Both the position numbers and the translations under genes were made by a program. From Hyphomicrobiales bacterium (GTDB lineage: Bacteria > Pseudomonadota > Alphaproteobacteria > Rhizobiales > Xanthobacteraceae), in the NCBI GenBank assembly GCA_017305455.1, contig JAFKKO010000120.1, positions 1-64,000 on the forward strand: 64,000 nucleotides of DNA, given 5' to 3'. The notes below the pieces were generated by a model. The model did not search any database. It saw only the letters and a list, made by a program, of their open reading frames with translations, and was not told the origin of the DNA. Of this stretch, positions 7,727 to 15,940 are shown piece by piece (the stretch's first letter is position 1; each line of letters starts with the position of its first letter).

Positions 7727-8251
7727 TTATCTTTTGGCGAGCTTCAGCGCTTCGTCGATCTTGCCGGCGAACATCAGACCTTCGGCCTTGCGACGCCGCA
7801 CGAGACCAGCCAGCACCTTGCCGCCAGCCCTATTCCACTTCGTCAATTCGGCAGGGACCGCGGCCTTGTTTCCCGCGTTCAGCTTCTTCCATAGCGTGGC
7901 TGTGGCCGGGCCGCCCGTGTTGAAGGACCACGACACCAGCGCGTCGAATTCATGCTGTGCCAGATCAACCTTGGCGTGATCTGTCACCCAGCGCTCGAAC
8001 GTGCCCATGTCGCCCGCGAGCGCGAGATCGCAATCATCCCGTGACCAGACAGAATTGCCGTCAAATCGAGGAAGGTGATGGTTTGTATGACCCCAGCCGA
8101 TGGTCAGCACGCCTGCGCTGTCCCGGTAAGGCTTGAAGAAGCCCGGCTTGCTCTTGATCGCCGCCATGCAGCTTTCGAAAGCCTTCACCAGATCGAGACC
8201 GGCTTGGCTCATTCGCAGCGCATCGCGCGCTGCGGGTGCAGCGTTGGGCAT
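7727..8251 (-). CDS. Endolysin, GH24 lysozyme family
   Basis: This 174-residue protein has the phage lysozyme signature: LDLVKAFESC with the catalytic Glu at about residue 26, then YRDSAGVLTIGWGHT. Downstream EFDALVSWSFNTGG and GLVRRRKAEGLMF are typical of T4/P22-type lysozymes. It cleaves the MurNAc-GlcNAc bond. There is no signal peptide, so release should depend on the holin. The start at 8251 has CAGGAAAA upstream. Confidence 0.92.
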   Translation of the reverse strand: MPNAAPAARDALRMSQAGLDLVKAFESCMAAIKSKPGFFKPYRDSAGVLTIGWGHTNHHLPRFDGNSVWSRDDCDLALAGDMGTFERWVTDHAKVDLAQHEFDALVSWSFNTGGPATATLWKKLNAGNKAAVPAELTKWNRAGGKVLAGLVRRRKAEGLMFAGKIDEALKLAKR

Positions 8252-8276
8252 GATAGATTTTCCTGAGTGGAGAGAG

Positions 8277-10520
8277 TTAGTGAACCAAGACGCTGACACC
8301 ATAGATCGGCACGCTCTTCGCGTTCGCAGTCTTGATCCTCACCGCGAATGAGGCACCTGATGTGCACGCGGTGTCCGCGGTCTCCGCAACGGTGCGGCCA
8401 CCCTGGCTATAGGCTGTGAACGCAGAGAGAGTCGCTGGTGCCCAATTCACGCCACCATCGCAGGTCACTTCGACCGTCAGATCCGTGTTCAGCGTCGGCG
8501 GGGCCGAGTTGTCGAACTCCAGTAGAGCGCGCGCGTTGCCGACGCTTGCGTCTGTTGCTTGTGACACAGTGGTCAGCGTCATGTTGTTTATGGTTCCGTA
8601 GGCCACCGTTGGCGGAGTGAAGGCCGATGTGTGTCTGGCTATATTCGAGAAACGAAACTCATCGATCGACCCGGCAAAGTCGGTATTGAAATTGCCGTGT
8701 CCAATGAATCCACCCCTCAGATCATAGCTCGACGAATTTGTGAAACTGATCTCCGCAACACCGTTCAGAAAAATTATATTGCTTGAGCCACTTCGACTAA
8801 ACTCGACATGGTAGAGGGTGCCAGCCACAAGGGTCGTCGTTCCGGCAAAATCTCCCACCCCGTCGATATGCCAAGACAGCTTACTACTTGAGATTTGCAG
8901 TCCGTTTGCTGAGCTAGACGCTGATTGTGAGAAAATATTGCGAGTGCCTGATACAGATGAAGGGCTCATCCAAAGATCGAACGAGAAGCTTCCGGCGCCG
9001 ACATTGAGGGCGCTAGCCGATGACAGCGCAAGATATTGTCCAGATCCACTGAGTTGCAGCGCATTCGAGAACTTCGCATTTGTCGAAGAAACAGCCGGGC
9101 TGCCGGTCGCCGTTGCTGTGTTAGAGTTTCCGCTGGAGTCCGTGGTTGCGTTCGCATCGAAATGATACAGGACGATTGTGTTCGCATCGATCGCGCCATC
9201 CGGGAAAACGCGACCATTGGCGGTGTCCGGTGTGTAATTTGACGACGCCCCAGCGTTAATTCCGCTCGCAGACTTAAATCCGTCCGCCCAGGCATTGATG
9301 ACACGGCGAGGAGCGGCAAGCGCCTTGGATTGATAGATGCGATCGAGCAGGATGTTGCGGCGATCGGTGTCGGAGAGGCCACCGCCACCACCGGTAGAGT
9401 CCTGCCAACTCGGATCGGTGCCAGACCCAGCCGTGGTCAGAACCTGACCGTTAGTGCCTGGCGCGAGTTGGGACCATCCTGAAGCACCGCGATAAAGCAC
9501 GGAACCGCGCGTCGAGCCAATTACATCGATTATCTGCGAAGGGGTAATGTCTGACGGCGAAGCGGAAGAGCCCGACACGTTGCCTTTGACCGTGCCGTTC
9601 GCCATTGCCGCAAGTTCGGAGTTGGCGACGGCGGTCCCTACCGACCATGTGTTGGCACCGGTGCGCCTGGCGATTCCGGTCCCGCTCAGTGCTGCCAGAG
9701 TATCAAGATCGGCATCCCACGCCTGAACATTGGTGCCGATCACGGCGCCGATTGCGGACCGTGCCGCAGCGGCATTGGCCGCGATAAAGACGGCATCGCC
9801 AACCGCTGTTGACCCAAGCGTTGCCCGCATTGTCGGCGCGTCGGAGTCATCCACCAACGACCGTGCAAACGCCGTAAACGTGGTAAGGGCAGCCGTTCCC
9901 GATCCGGTGAAGTACGGCAGCTGATCCGCAGCTGATACAAGGCCAGCCAGTGCAACAAGCTCTGGATCGCCAACATTGATCGTGCCGCCAGACCACGACA
10001 GCAGAGAGCCAATGGTGACGGGAGACCATGTATCGACACCTGACCGATAATAGATCGTATTCGTTCCGGTCAGCGCCTCAATGGCCGCAAGGTCATTGGC
10101 AAGCGCGAAGGTAGGATTGCCGCCAACCGCCGCCGGATCAGAAATCGTAAGACCGGCGGCCGGTGCGACAAGCTGGCGCAATGCCCACGAATTGTCCGCG
10201 TTCCTCGCGAGGATTCCGGTTCCGGACAAAGCCGCGATGGCTTGCAAATCAAGGTCAAGCCCGCTTACCAACAGTGATTCAACGGATACCGCACGCCAAA
10301 CTCCAACCGTATAGTCATAAAGAAGAACTCTTGCGGTCGATGATGATGAGACGGGTCCGGGATCAAGATCGGACGCATCGGGAAAGATCGTAAAATTACC
10401 GTTCGCCTTTTCGACCTTAATGAAGGCCTGTCCGAAAACCCGAGATGGAAAGCGGACATCCATCTTCCCTTTGATAACAGGCTTTGGAAGAACCTTGATT
10501 TTGATGATTGGAGTGCTCAT
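8277..10520 (-). CDS. Large tail fibre with C-terminal LamG-like domain
   Basis: The protein has 747 residues. The N-terminal ~400 contain repeats of the tail-fibre kind (LDLQAIAALSGTGILARN, LDTLAALSGTGIARRTGAN, GNVSGSSASPSDITPSQIID). A concanavalin-type LamG domain follows at about 455-625 (TIVLYHFDANATTDSSGNSN and FSFDLWMSPSS). It probably binds a surface glycan. It is coupled by ATGA to the preceding small gene. No tailspike of the P22 gp9 type is present, so this and the 11.9-kb fibre are the likely receptor-binding proteins. Confidence 0.85.
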   Translation of the reverse strand: MSTPIIKIKVLPKPVIKGKMDVRFPSRVFGQAFIKVEKANGNFTIFPDASDLDPGPVSSSSTARVLLYDYTVGVWRAVSVESLLVSGLDLDLQAIAALSGTGILARNADNSWALRQLVAPAAGLTISDPAAVGGNPTFALANDLAAIEALTGTNTIYYRSGVDTWSPVTIGSLLSWSGGTINVGDPELVALAGLVSAADQLPYFTGSGTAALTTFTAFARSLVDDSDAPTMRATLGSTAVGDAVFIAANAAAARSAIGAVIGTNVQAWDADLDTLAALSGTGIARRTGANTWSVGTAVANSELAAMANGTVKGNVSGSSASPSDITPSQIIDVIGSTRGSVLYRGASGWSQLAPGTNGQVLTTAGSGTDPSWQDSTGGGGGLSDTDRRNILLDRIYQSKALAAPRRVINAWADGFKSASGINAGASSNYTPDTANGRVFPDGAIDANTIVLYHFDANATTDSSGNSNTATATGSPAVSSTNAKFSNALQLSGSGQYLALSSASALNVGAGSFSFDLWMSPSSVSGTRNIFSQSASSSANGLQISSSKLSWHIDGVGDFAGTTTLVAGTLYHVEFSRSGSSNIIFLNGVAEISFTNSSSYDLRGGFIGHGNFNTDFAGSIDEFRFSNIARHTSAFTPPTVAYGTINNMTLTTVSQATDASVGNARALLEFDNSAPPTLNTDLTVEVTCDGGVNWAPATLSAFTAYSQGGRTVAETADTACTSGASFAVRIKTANAKSVPIYGVSVLVH

Positions 10521-10858
10521 AGCCGCGCGACTCCATCAATCACAGTGAGCGCCCCGGTGAATAAAGATATCGTTTCACCGTCGAGGCTGTAGACACCGCC
10601 AATGCGGTAGGATGCCGGGCAAAGCGATTTCATCTCCGATTCCGGCACAGACAATTCGAAAATGCCGGCCGAGATAATGCTGATCTTACCGTTATCCGTG
10701 GTGGCCTCGATCCGCCTGCACCCGTCGAAGTCTTTCACTTCGATCTCGATTTTTGCGCCAGAGAAGTCGATCAGGTCTCCCGTCCCAGCGTCGGTAAACT
10801 GAAACTGTGTTTTCCAGTCCGCGTTGTTTGCAGCGGCGCTATTGAGAATAATGCCCAT
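10517..10858 (-). CDS. Small tail-associated protein
   Basis: This 113-residue, beta-rich protein (DWKTQFQFTDAGTGDLIDFS; ISAGIFELSVPESEMKSL; GGVYSLDGETISLFTGALTV) sits between the two fibre genes and is coupled to the larger one by ATGA. Similar short proteins accompany tail fibres in many rhizobial prophages. It may be a structural adaptor or a fibre chaperone; function is inferred from position only. Confidence 0.6.
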   Translation of the reverse strand: MGIILNSAAANNADWKTQFQFTDAGTGDLIDFSGAKIEIEVKDFDGCRRIEATTDNGKISIISAGIFELSVPESEMKSLCPASYRIGGVYSLDGETISLFTGALTVIDGVARL

Positions 10859-10866
10859 GCCGCACC

Positions 10867-11916
10867 TCAGAGCTTGATGTAAACGGTCATGAGAATCGTT
10901 GGCTGAACAGTCCGCATCGGCGCGGGAGTGGCGCTACCAGCAGAGGCCGTCTTGTTCTGGTTCTGATTCCCGTCAGAGTTAGACCAGATCGTTATGCCAG
11001 TAGTTGAGGTGGTCGTAGACGTGCTGCCGCCTGGCGCCATATACCCATTGGCTCCGGAGCCGCCCTGAACGTAGCCGGGCGTGAAGACTGGCACCGTATG
11101 CGAGTGGCCGGGGTCTTTGAGATACACACTGTGATCGTGCTGGATCAGGTTATCGAGTGCCATTGCGAAACTTTCGTTTCCGCCTATGGCGCCAAGCACG
11201 TTCGCCGCGGTCCCGAAGTAGGTCGCAGTCAGCCGTCCCTTCGTACCTGCACCCATATCATCGAGACCGGCAATCACGCGGCCTGCTGCGTCTGGCAAAG
11301 TGATCGTTTTGTTCGCGGTCCAGTCGGCGTTAGCGGAAACCCCGCGGCCACCGGAGACAGCAAGGCTGGCATCGGCCCCCCACAGATATTCAAAGAGCGA
11401 TTGGCAATCAGAATTTGCGCGCTCAGTCGCCCCGCTTGTTGCGGAGCCGATTGTGCGGCCGTTTAGGCGCACCCAGCCCGCTATGGAGCCGGTGCCGTAC
11501 TTTTGCTTGACCGACCCGGTTTCAAAGATCGTCGTCGGATCGACAGAACCGCCCCCGCCTCCCCCGCCGCTCGACGGGCCGATGACAAGCAGATTGTCCG
11601 CCGCGACCTGAACGACGCCGTTCTTGTCCGTGAGGCGGATTTTGATCTGGCCGTCCGCCAGATAGAATTGTGGCAGGCGGCCTGCTGCATCACACTCAAG
11701 CGGGTTTGGCAGCGCGTTGGTGAGGCCGCTATCCTGATAGGCGTTCTGCGGCGTCGCGGTCGTCCCGGCCTGAATGAAGTACAGTTTGCAGCCGCCGAGC
11801 GGCTTCCCGTACTGGTCAAACTGTTGGGAAAGGCTGAACGAGATCGTGCCAGCGGCCGACGCGACCGAGACAAATGCAAAAAGCCCCGCGAAAGCGAGGA
11901 TGAGACGTTTTAGCAT
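10867..11916 (-). CDS. Tail-fibre/collar protein with an apparent Sec signal peptide
   Basis: This 349-residue protein begins MLKRLILAFAGLFAFVSVAS, a clear signal-peptide shape with an A-S-A-A cleavage region. The body has a Gly-rich hinge (SSGGGGGGGSVDP, ~115-127), then a collar-like domain (GWVRLNGRTIGSATSGATER; ITLPDAAGRVIAGLDDMG) and a histidine motif (IQHDHSVYLKDPGHSHTVPV) like phage collar domains. A secreted virion protein is unusual. A terminator-like hairpin lies just upstream, isolating it from the Rha gene. Confidence 0.75.
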   Translation of the reverse strand: MLKRLILAFAGLFAFVSVASAAGTISFSLSQQFDQYGKPLGGCKLYFIQAGTTATPQNAYQDSGLTNALPNPLECDAAGRLPQFYLADGQIKIRLTDKNGVVQVAADNLLVIGPSSGGGGGGGSVDPTTIFETGSVKQKYGTGSIAGWVRLNGRTIGSATSGATERANSDCQSLFEYLWGADASLAVSGGRGVSANADWTANKTITLPDAAGRVIAGLDDMGAGTKGRLTATYFGTAANVLGAIGGNESFAMALDNLIQHDHSVYLKDPGHSHTVPVFTPGYVQGGSGANGYMAPGGSTSTTTSTTGITIWSNSDGNQNQNKTASAGSATPAPMRTVQPTILMTVYIKL

Positions 11917-11929
11917 TTTAGAGTCCTCA

Positions 11930-11961
11930 AAAGAAAACGGCGGCTCCGAAGAACCGCCGTT
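11930..11961 (-). terminator. Rho-independent terminator after rha-type gene
   Basis: On the minus strand AACGGCGG and CCGCCGTT form an eight-base stem with a ten-base loop, followed by TTTCTTTT. It lies between the antirepressor stop (11988) and the fibre start (11916). Confidence 0.85.
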
Positions 11962-11987
11962 ACATCGACCTAAACATTTGAAGCGCC

Positions 11988-12752
11988 CTATGCTGCGGCA
12001 ACGGCAGAGGGAAAGAGCTTCGCCAGTTTTGCCAACCCTTGGGCGGTGACGCGCACCTGCTCGGTTACCTTCTCGCTTCCATCCGCGCGCAGCACAGTGG
12101 TTACCTTGTGTTCAAGGTCGCCTGTCTGCACCCGGCTTTGATACCCAAGCCAGTGCTCGGCGCCGGCCCGACGATAAATCCAGCCATGAGAGCTCAGGTA
12201 GGAAAACAGATCCTTCGGACGCATCTGGAGCGCCTTGGCGCTTTCGGTCACGTTCAAAGAACCATCCGCCTTCGCGATCCGGTCAAAGGCCGCAACATCG
12301 ACGGCCATTTCCTTATTGGCGGTTTCCAGCGCGATCACCTTTTCCGTGTAATGACCGAGTGCGTTGCGGAGCCATGCCGGATCGTTCAGGGCGACGGCAG
12401 GGTCAAACAAGCGCCGGTTCCGAAGCTCAGTCTCCATCACATTGAACGCCGCAATGTAGCGTTCCTTGAAGGTAGCCGCGCGGCCACCCGTGAAGCCCAT
12501 TGCCAGGAAGGTGAACCCATCCTTGGTCATTTCGACGTGGGACGTGCTTTCTCCGGTTAAGTCATTGATTTTGAACGACGCAAAATTGCGTTCTTTAAAA
12601 TCCGGGCTACACCCGAGATTCTGAATAGCCCGCAACACTTCGGTGTGCCGCTTCCCGAAGTAGGCCGCCACATCCCGGCTGTCGGCCATGGCCTCGTTGG
12701 TCTCCGTAAGCCGCACGATCGGGCTACGGGTCGCGTCAATTCCTTCCGTCAT
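11988..12752 (-). CDS. Rha/KilAC-type phage antirepressor
   Basis: This 254-residue protein has a Rha-type N-terminal domain (MADSRDVAAYFGKRHTEVLR, FTFLAMGFTGGRAATFKERY) and a KilAC/ANT C-terminal domain (LFSYLSSHGWIYRRAGAEHW). Such proteins counter phage repressors or interfere with host regulation. The start at 12752 has GGAG upstream. It is an isolated unit: a strong three-way-junction hairpin precedes it and a terminator follows, so it is likely regulated at RNA level, apart from the late genes around it. Confidence 0.85.
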   Translation of the reverse strand: MTEGIDATRSPIVRLTETNEAMADSRDVAAYFGKRHTEVLRAIQNLGCSPDFKERNFASFKINDLTGESTSHVEMTKDGFTFLAMGFTGGRAATFKERYIAAFNVMETELRNRRLFDPAVALNDPAWLRNALGHYTEKVIALETANKEMAVDVAAFDRIAKADGSLNVTESAKALQMRPKDLFSYLSSHGWIYRRAGAEHWLGYQSRVQTGDLEHKVTTVLRADGSEKVTEQVRVTAQGLAKLAKLFPSAVAAA

Positions 12753-12771
12753 ATTTATGTCTCCAAGTCCT

Positions 12772-12838
12772 CGTTGAGCGTCCGGCCGGCCAAGCCCGTG
12801 ACGCGCGGGTCCGCTTTCGCGGAACCGGACGCCCAACG
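12772..12838 (-). ncRNA. Candidate structured 5' leader of the antirepressor gene
   Basis: Read from the minus strand, a 14-base-pair outer stem (positions 12825-12838 with 12772-12785) closes two inner hairpins. One is UCCGC-GAAA-GCGGA, with a GNRA tetraloop (12810-12823). The outer stem has one G-U pair that would be an A-C mismatch in plus-strand RNA, which supports transcription of the minus strand. It ends about 20 bases before the ATG. Confidence 0.5.
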
Positions 12839-12891
12839 AAGGGGTCGTTTCCAACGTCATCCCTATTGGCCAAGGGAATTTCAGATTTTTG

Positions 12892-13308
12892 TTAAACCCC
12901 AATCAAAACCGGCGACTTAGCCAGCGACCTCAAGAACCGACCGGACATATCCGGCATACAGCCCTCGTCATATTCAGCCAGCCAACGGACTGCCGCTGCC
13001 ATCCCCGCAAGTGCCACCGGAACGGCCTCGATAAGCGCCTCGCAAGCCTCAAGCTCTTGCTCGCTAACATTCTGAAACTTCGCAATGGCGGCTTCAGTAA
13101 CCGTGCCGCCAGCGAGCTTGGCTGCTACTTTATCGACCGTGTTGGATAGCTCACAAAATTTCCGGAACGCTAATCTATGGCGATCAATCAGGGTGTAGAT
13201 TGGATCGATCGTGGACGCCGTTGCAGAAGGCGCGACCACTGCTGCGACTGCGGCAGTCGCGATAAACTTCCGACGTGATGTGCTAGTCTTATGGGCAGCC
13301 TGCGCCAT
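12892..13308 (-). CDS. Small exported protein with twin-arginine leader
   Basis: This 138-residue protein starts MAQAAHKTSTSRRKFIATAA with a hydrophobic segment VAAVVAPSATAS, matching a Tat leader. The rest is helical and acidic with no recognised family (FRKFCELSNTVDKVAAKLAG; VSEQELEACEALIEAVPVAL). Comparable Tat-leader proteins of about this size are scattered in rhizobial prophages. It is divergent from the RHH cassette and shares a 96-base regulatory gap with it. Confidence 0.6.
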   Translation of the reverse strand: MAQAAHKTSTSRRKFIATAAVAAVVAPSATASTIDPIYTLIDRHRLAFRKFCELSNTVDKVAAKLAGGTVTEAAIAKFQNVSEQELEACEALIEAVPVALAGMAAAVRWLAEYDEGCMPDMSGRFLRSLAKSPVLIGV

Positions 13309-13345
13309 GGGTCGCTCCGTGGTGTGGGTTAGGGCCGGTCGGGTG

Positions 13346-13374
13346 TTGCTAGCGCCCGGTCGGCCTGTTATTAT
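13346..13374 (+). promoter_or_regulatory. Promoter of the plus-strand RHH/membrane cassette
   Basis: TTGCTA (13346-13351), a 17-base spacer and TATTAT (13369-13374) give a good sigma-70-type promoter, with the start site expected near 13381 and the first ATG at 13405. The -10 box overlaps one copy of a TATATGACG repeat. Confidence 0.6.
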
Positions 13375-13410
13375 ATGACGACATAAATTCTCCGGTGTCA
13401 ATATATGACG
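13372..13410 (+). promoter_or_regulatory. Paired operator repeats, TATATGACG x2
   Basis: TATATGACG occurs at 13372-13380, on the -10 box, and at 13402-13410, on the start codon, exactly 30 bases apart. The second copy lies in a perfect TGACGTCA palindrome. Two sites three helical turns apart fit autoregulation by the ribbon-helix-helix protein encoded next. Confidence 0.5.
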
Positions 13411-13614
13411 TCAAAAAATGTTCGTGGCCGCGGGCGCCCACCGGTTGATTCCGAACGGATTGATACGCGCCTGCCCCGTGAAACTCTCGACGCCCTCGAT
13501 TCCTGGCGCGCTGATCAAGAGCCCGAGCCAACTCGCCCGGAGGCTATTCGTTATGCGCTGCGTGATTGGCTCATCGGCATGGGCCTTATTTCGATAAAGA
13601 AAACGGATACTTAG
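13405..13614 (+). CDS. Ribbon-helix-helix DNA-binding protein
   Basis: This 69-residue protein has a basic N-terminus (VRGRGRPPVDSERIDTRLP), with the beta strand IDTRLP followed by helices (ETLDALDSWRADQ, RPEAIRYALRDWL), as in CopG/Arc-type regulators. It probably represses its own promoter at the TATATGACG repeats. It heads a four-gene plus-strand cassette inside the minus-strand late operon. Such regulators are common as antitoxins, but no classic toxin follows. Confidence 0.7.
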   Translation: MTSKNVRGRGRPPVDSERIDTRLPRETLDALDSWRADQEPEPTRPEAIRYALRDWLIGMGLISIKKTDT

Positions 13615-13618
13615 AGAA

Positions 13619-13846
13619 GTGACGGACGCGGAACGCGAAAAGATCAAGCTGCGGGCGAACGCGCTGGATCGTGCTTCTACTTCGTTCCTGACAGTCGGGG
13701 TTTTGGCGCCTTTCGCCGCGTCCCTATATACAGAGAGCAACAATGGCCAAGGCTGGAAGTTATTCTTGGCAGTTGTGTTATATTTCGGTGCGGCCCTGAT
13801 CCTTCATCACATGGCCGGCTGGGTGCTTGAAAGGCTGGATCGATGA
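13619..13846 (+). CDS. Small two-helix membrane protein
   Basis: This 75-residue protein starts at GTG 13619. Two hydrophobic segments are visible (TSFLTVGVLAPFAASLYT and LFLAVVLYFGAALILHHMAG), with a charged N-terminus (TDAEREKIKLRANALDRA). It follows the RHH gene by four bases and overlaps the next gene by ATGA. No family is recognised. Expression independent of the late operon suggests a prophage-expressed envelope function. Confidence 0.6.
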   Translation: MTDAEREKIKLRANALDRASTSFLTVGVLAPFAASLYTESNNGQGWKLFLAVVLYFGAALILHHMAGWVLERLDR

Positions 13847-13962
13847 CCAACTTTCAGAACTTCATTCTCTTTGGTCTGCCCGTCATTGCGGTGATCGGCG
13901 GCTACTTCTACGCGCGAGCTGCGCGCAATATCGGTCGCCACCATCATCACCCGGCTGAATGA
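13843..13962 (+). CDS. 39-residue single-span membrane protein with His-rich tail
   Basis: The product begins MTNFQNFILFGLPVIAVIGG, has one transmembrane helix (FILFGLPVIAVIGGYFYARA), and ends RHHHHPAE. It overlaps both neighbours by ATGA, which is strong evidence that it is translated. The four-His tail facing the cytoplasm could bind metal. No family is recognised. Confidence 0.6.
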   Translation: MTNFQNFILFGLPVIAVIGGYFYARAARNIGRHHHHPAE

Positions 13963-14234
13963 CTGACCCCCTTGCCAAACATGATTTGAACCGGCTGGAA
14001 GCGGCGGCCGAAGAACTCAACGCGCATATCAAGAAGCGGCGCGGTGTTTATCGACCTAGCTTGCTGCGCCGGATCATCGGGCTTTGCTTTTCGATCCCAA
14101 TCGTATCTTTCGGTCTTTTCGTTGCCATCCACACGATGACCGTTTCACCAGATCACTTCTTTAAGTTTATGATTTTCGGAGGTGCCTTGATAATCGGAGG
14201 CATGATGTGGATTTATTCGGACTGGTTTGAATAA
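13959..14234 (+). CDS. Small two-helix membrane protein
   Basis: This 91-residue protein has an amphipathic N-terminus (DLNRLEAAAEELNAHIKKRR) and then two hydrophobic helices (RIIGLCFSIPIVSFGLFVAI and FFKFMIFGGALIIGGMMWIY). It is the last gene of the plus-strand cassette and overlaps the end of the convergent ejection-protein gene by 22 bases. Topology suggests an inner-membrane protein. A role in superinfection exclusion is possible but unproven. Confidence 0.6.
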   Translation: MTDPLAKHDLNRLEAAAEELNAHIKKRRGVYRPSLLRRIIGLCFSIPIVSFGLFVAIHTMTVSPDHFFKFMIFGGALIIGGMMWIYSDWFE

Positions 14235-15940
14235 TTTATGATCGCGCTAGCAAGCGGCTGTGCAAGCCTTTGCTGCCCTAGCTCCTTCGCAACCATAATA
14301 GAAAAACGCTGAGCGGCATAACCAAGATATCGCGATTTAGCAGCGCCCGGCATTTCTGCCGCCTTCTCATAAGCCTTCGCAAAATCCGCAGTCGCCTTCG
14401 CTGTACTTGGCTTTGCCAGAATTCCTGAAAGAACTCGACCGGAAACCACGCTTGTAAGTAGCGTTGCCGGATCAATCCAGGCGCCGCCTAGGCCAGCAAT
14501 ACCGGCTACGGTCTGGCCTGTCCCGCTCGGATTTGCGTACTGATTAAGCTGTTTGAATCGACTCGACACTTTCGCAATATCATTTAGAGCGGCGCGGTGC
14601 TCACCTGAAAACAACATCCCGCGGCCAGCATCCGAAAGCTTTCCCCAACCTGTAACAAAACGATCAGGCGAAAAATTCCCTTCCGCATCGCGTCCGATCC
14701 GAGACAGAACGGCCGATGCAACCTCATTCCATTCGTCAGGCTTCATCGCCTTCTTTGCTTGTGACAGCAAGGTGATGTCACCGCGCGAATTCGAGCCAGC
14801 CGCAGAAGCAATGCGGTCGAACGCTGCTTCATCGCTATTCGTCTTCAGAATACGAGCAAGATTTTCGCGGCGCTGTGAAACAAGACCGTAATACTTGTTG
14901 GCGCGGTCGAACATTGCCGCTGCTCGCCGGCCGCCGGCCGTCAGAACCGTTCCCTCCAGATCCTTGCTCAAGGCTCCATAGATGTTCTTAAGCTCAGACT
15001 GAGACAGGCCAGCCGGTAGTGGCCCACCCTTTAGCATTTCGCCAATCGACGAACGAAGCTGCTTGACCCCTTCGTATGTCAGACCTTCCGGCCGGGACAA
15101 AGCCTCCGCAATTTGGCTGACAGCAGGGCTATCACCTAATGCTGCCAAATCGCGTCGGCCGGCAATCTCCTGAGCAGCCTTCTGCGTATAAGCGAGTGGC
15201 CTAGTCGCTGTCGGGTCTACAAGTTCGTCTACCTTGGAATAGAGCGCATTCGCGCGATCAGCAGTTTCCTTGCCAATATATCGCTCAATCCCCTCACGAG
15301 CAGCTATACCCGCCGCGTTTGCTTCGCCAGCGCCCAACGCGCCTTGCACCTCAGATGCCTTCTGGCCAAGTTGTTCGATTGCCTGCTGTGACGCCTTGCG
15401 GAGCGGCGTTCCAGCGACAGGAATAGCAGAGGCAACTTTTCCGATCTGCTGAACAGCGGTCGCGTCCGATGTCACGGCCCGCGGAAGATCGACGCCGATA
15501 CGGTTAGCGGCCTGACCGACCGCAATGCCTTCAGGAATCACTACCCCTGAAACAGCCTTATTCCCCATACCGCGAGCTTGTGCCAGCATCCTCCCTGTTC
15601 CAGATGCTACGCTCGGAATGACACCAAACTGCGCCAAGTCAGCTACACGTTCACCAGCACTGTCCGGCGATCCCATCAAAGCTGCACCGGGAATAGCCTG
15701 GGCATTCTCACTACCTGGCACATGGGCGCGGCCAGCGTAAACATCACCCGGCAACGTAACTCCGCTATATATGGACTTGGCGATATGACCGATCGTAGTC
15801 TCGCCCAGCTTGTCGAGGAACGACTTCTGCCCAGTTTCAGCCGGCTTCTGCTCTTGATACGCAGCCCACGGGCCTTGCGGCTGCGCCTGAGCGTCACTGG
15901 ATGCCTCAGCCTGCTGATACTGTTCCCAAGGACCGGCCAT
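14213..15940 (-). CDS. Virion DNA-ejection protein (P22 gp16/gp20-like position)
   Basis: This 575-residue protein has two N-terminal GPW-A/E-YQ repeats (AGPWEQYQQ and QGPWAAYQE) common in ejection proteins of rhizobial podophages. A long Ala/Gly-rich helical region follows. It lies downstream of the transglycosylase-domain protein and starts at its stop codon. In P22-like phages the three proteins after gene 10 leave the capsid with the DNA and form a channel. The assignment is from position and composition. Confidence 0.65.
   Translation of the reverse strand: MAGPWEQYQQAEASSDAQAQPQGPWAAYQEQKPAETGQKSFLDKLGETTIGHIAKSIYSGVTLPGDVYAGRAHVPGSENAQAIPGAALMGSPDSAGERVADLAQFGVIPSVASGTGRMLAQARGMGNKAVSGVVIPEGIAVGQAANRIGVDLPRAVTSDATAVQQIGKVASAIPVAGTPLRKASQQAIEQLGQKASEVQGALGAGEANAAGIAAREGIERYIGKETADRANALYSKVDELVDPTATRPLAYTQKAAQEIAGRRDLAALGDSPAVSQIAEALSRPEGLTYEGVKQLRSSIGEMLKGGPLPAGLSQSELKNIYGALSKDLEGTVLTAGGRRAAAMFDRANKYYGLVSQRRENLARILKTNSDEAAFDRIASAAGSNSRGDITLLSQAKKAMKPDEWNEVASAVLSRIGRDAEGNFSPDRFVTGWGKLSDAGRGMLFSGEHRAALNDIAKVSSRFKQLNQYANPSGTGQTVAGIAGLGGAWIDPATLLTSVVSGRVLSGILAKPSTAKATADFAKAYEKAAEMPGAAKSRYLGYAAQRFSIMVAKELGQQRLAQPLASAIINYSNQSE

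Noticed and set aside
8277-12752. A diversity-generating retroelement around the fibre genes
   Set aside because: No reverse transcriptase gene and no template/variable repeat pair was seen.
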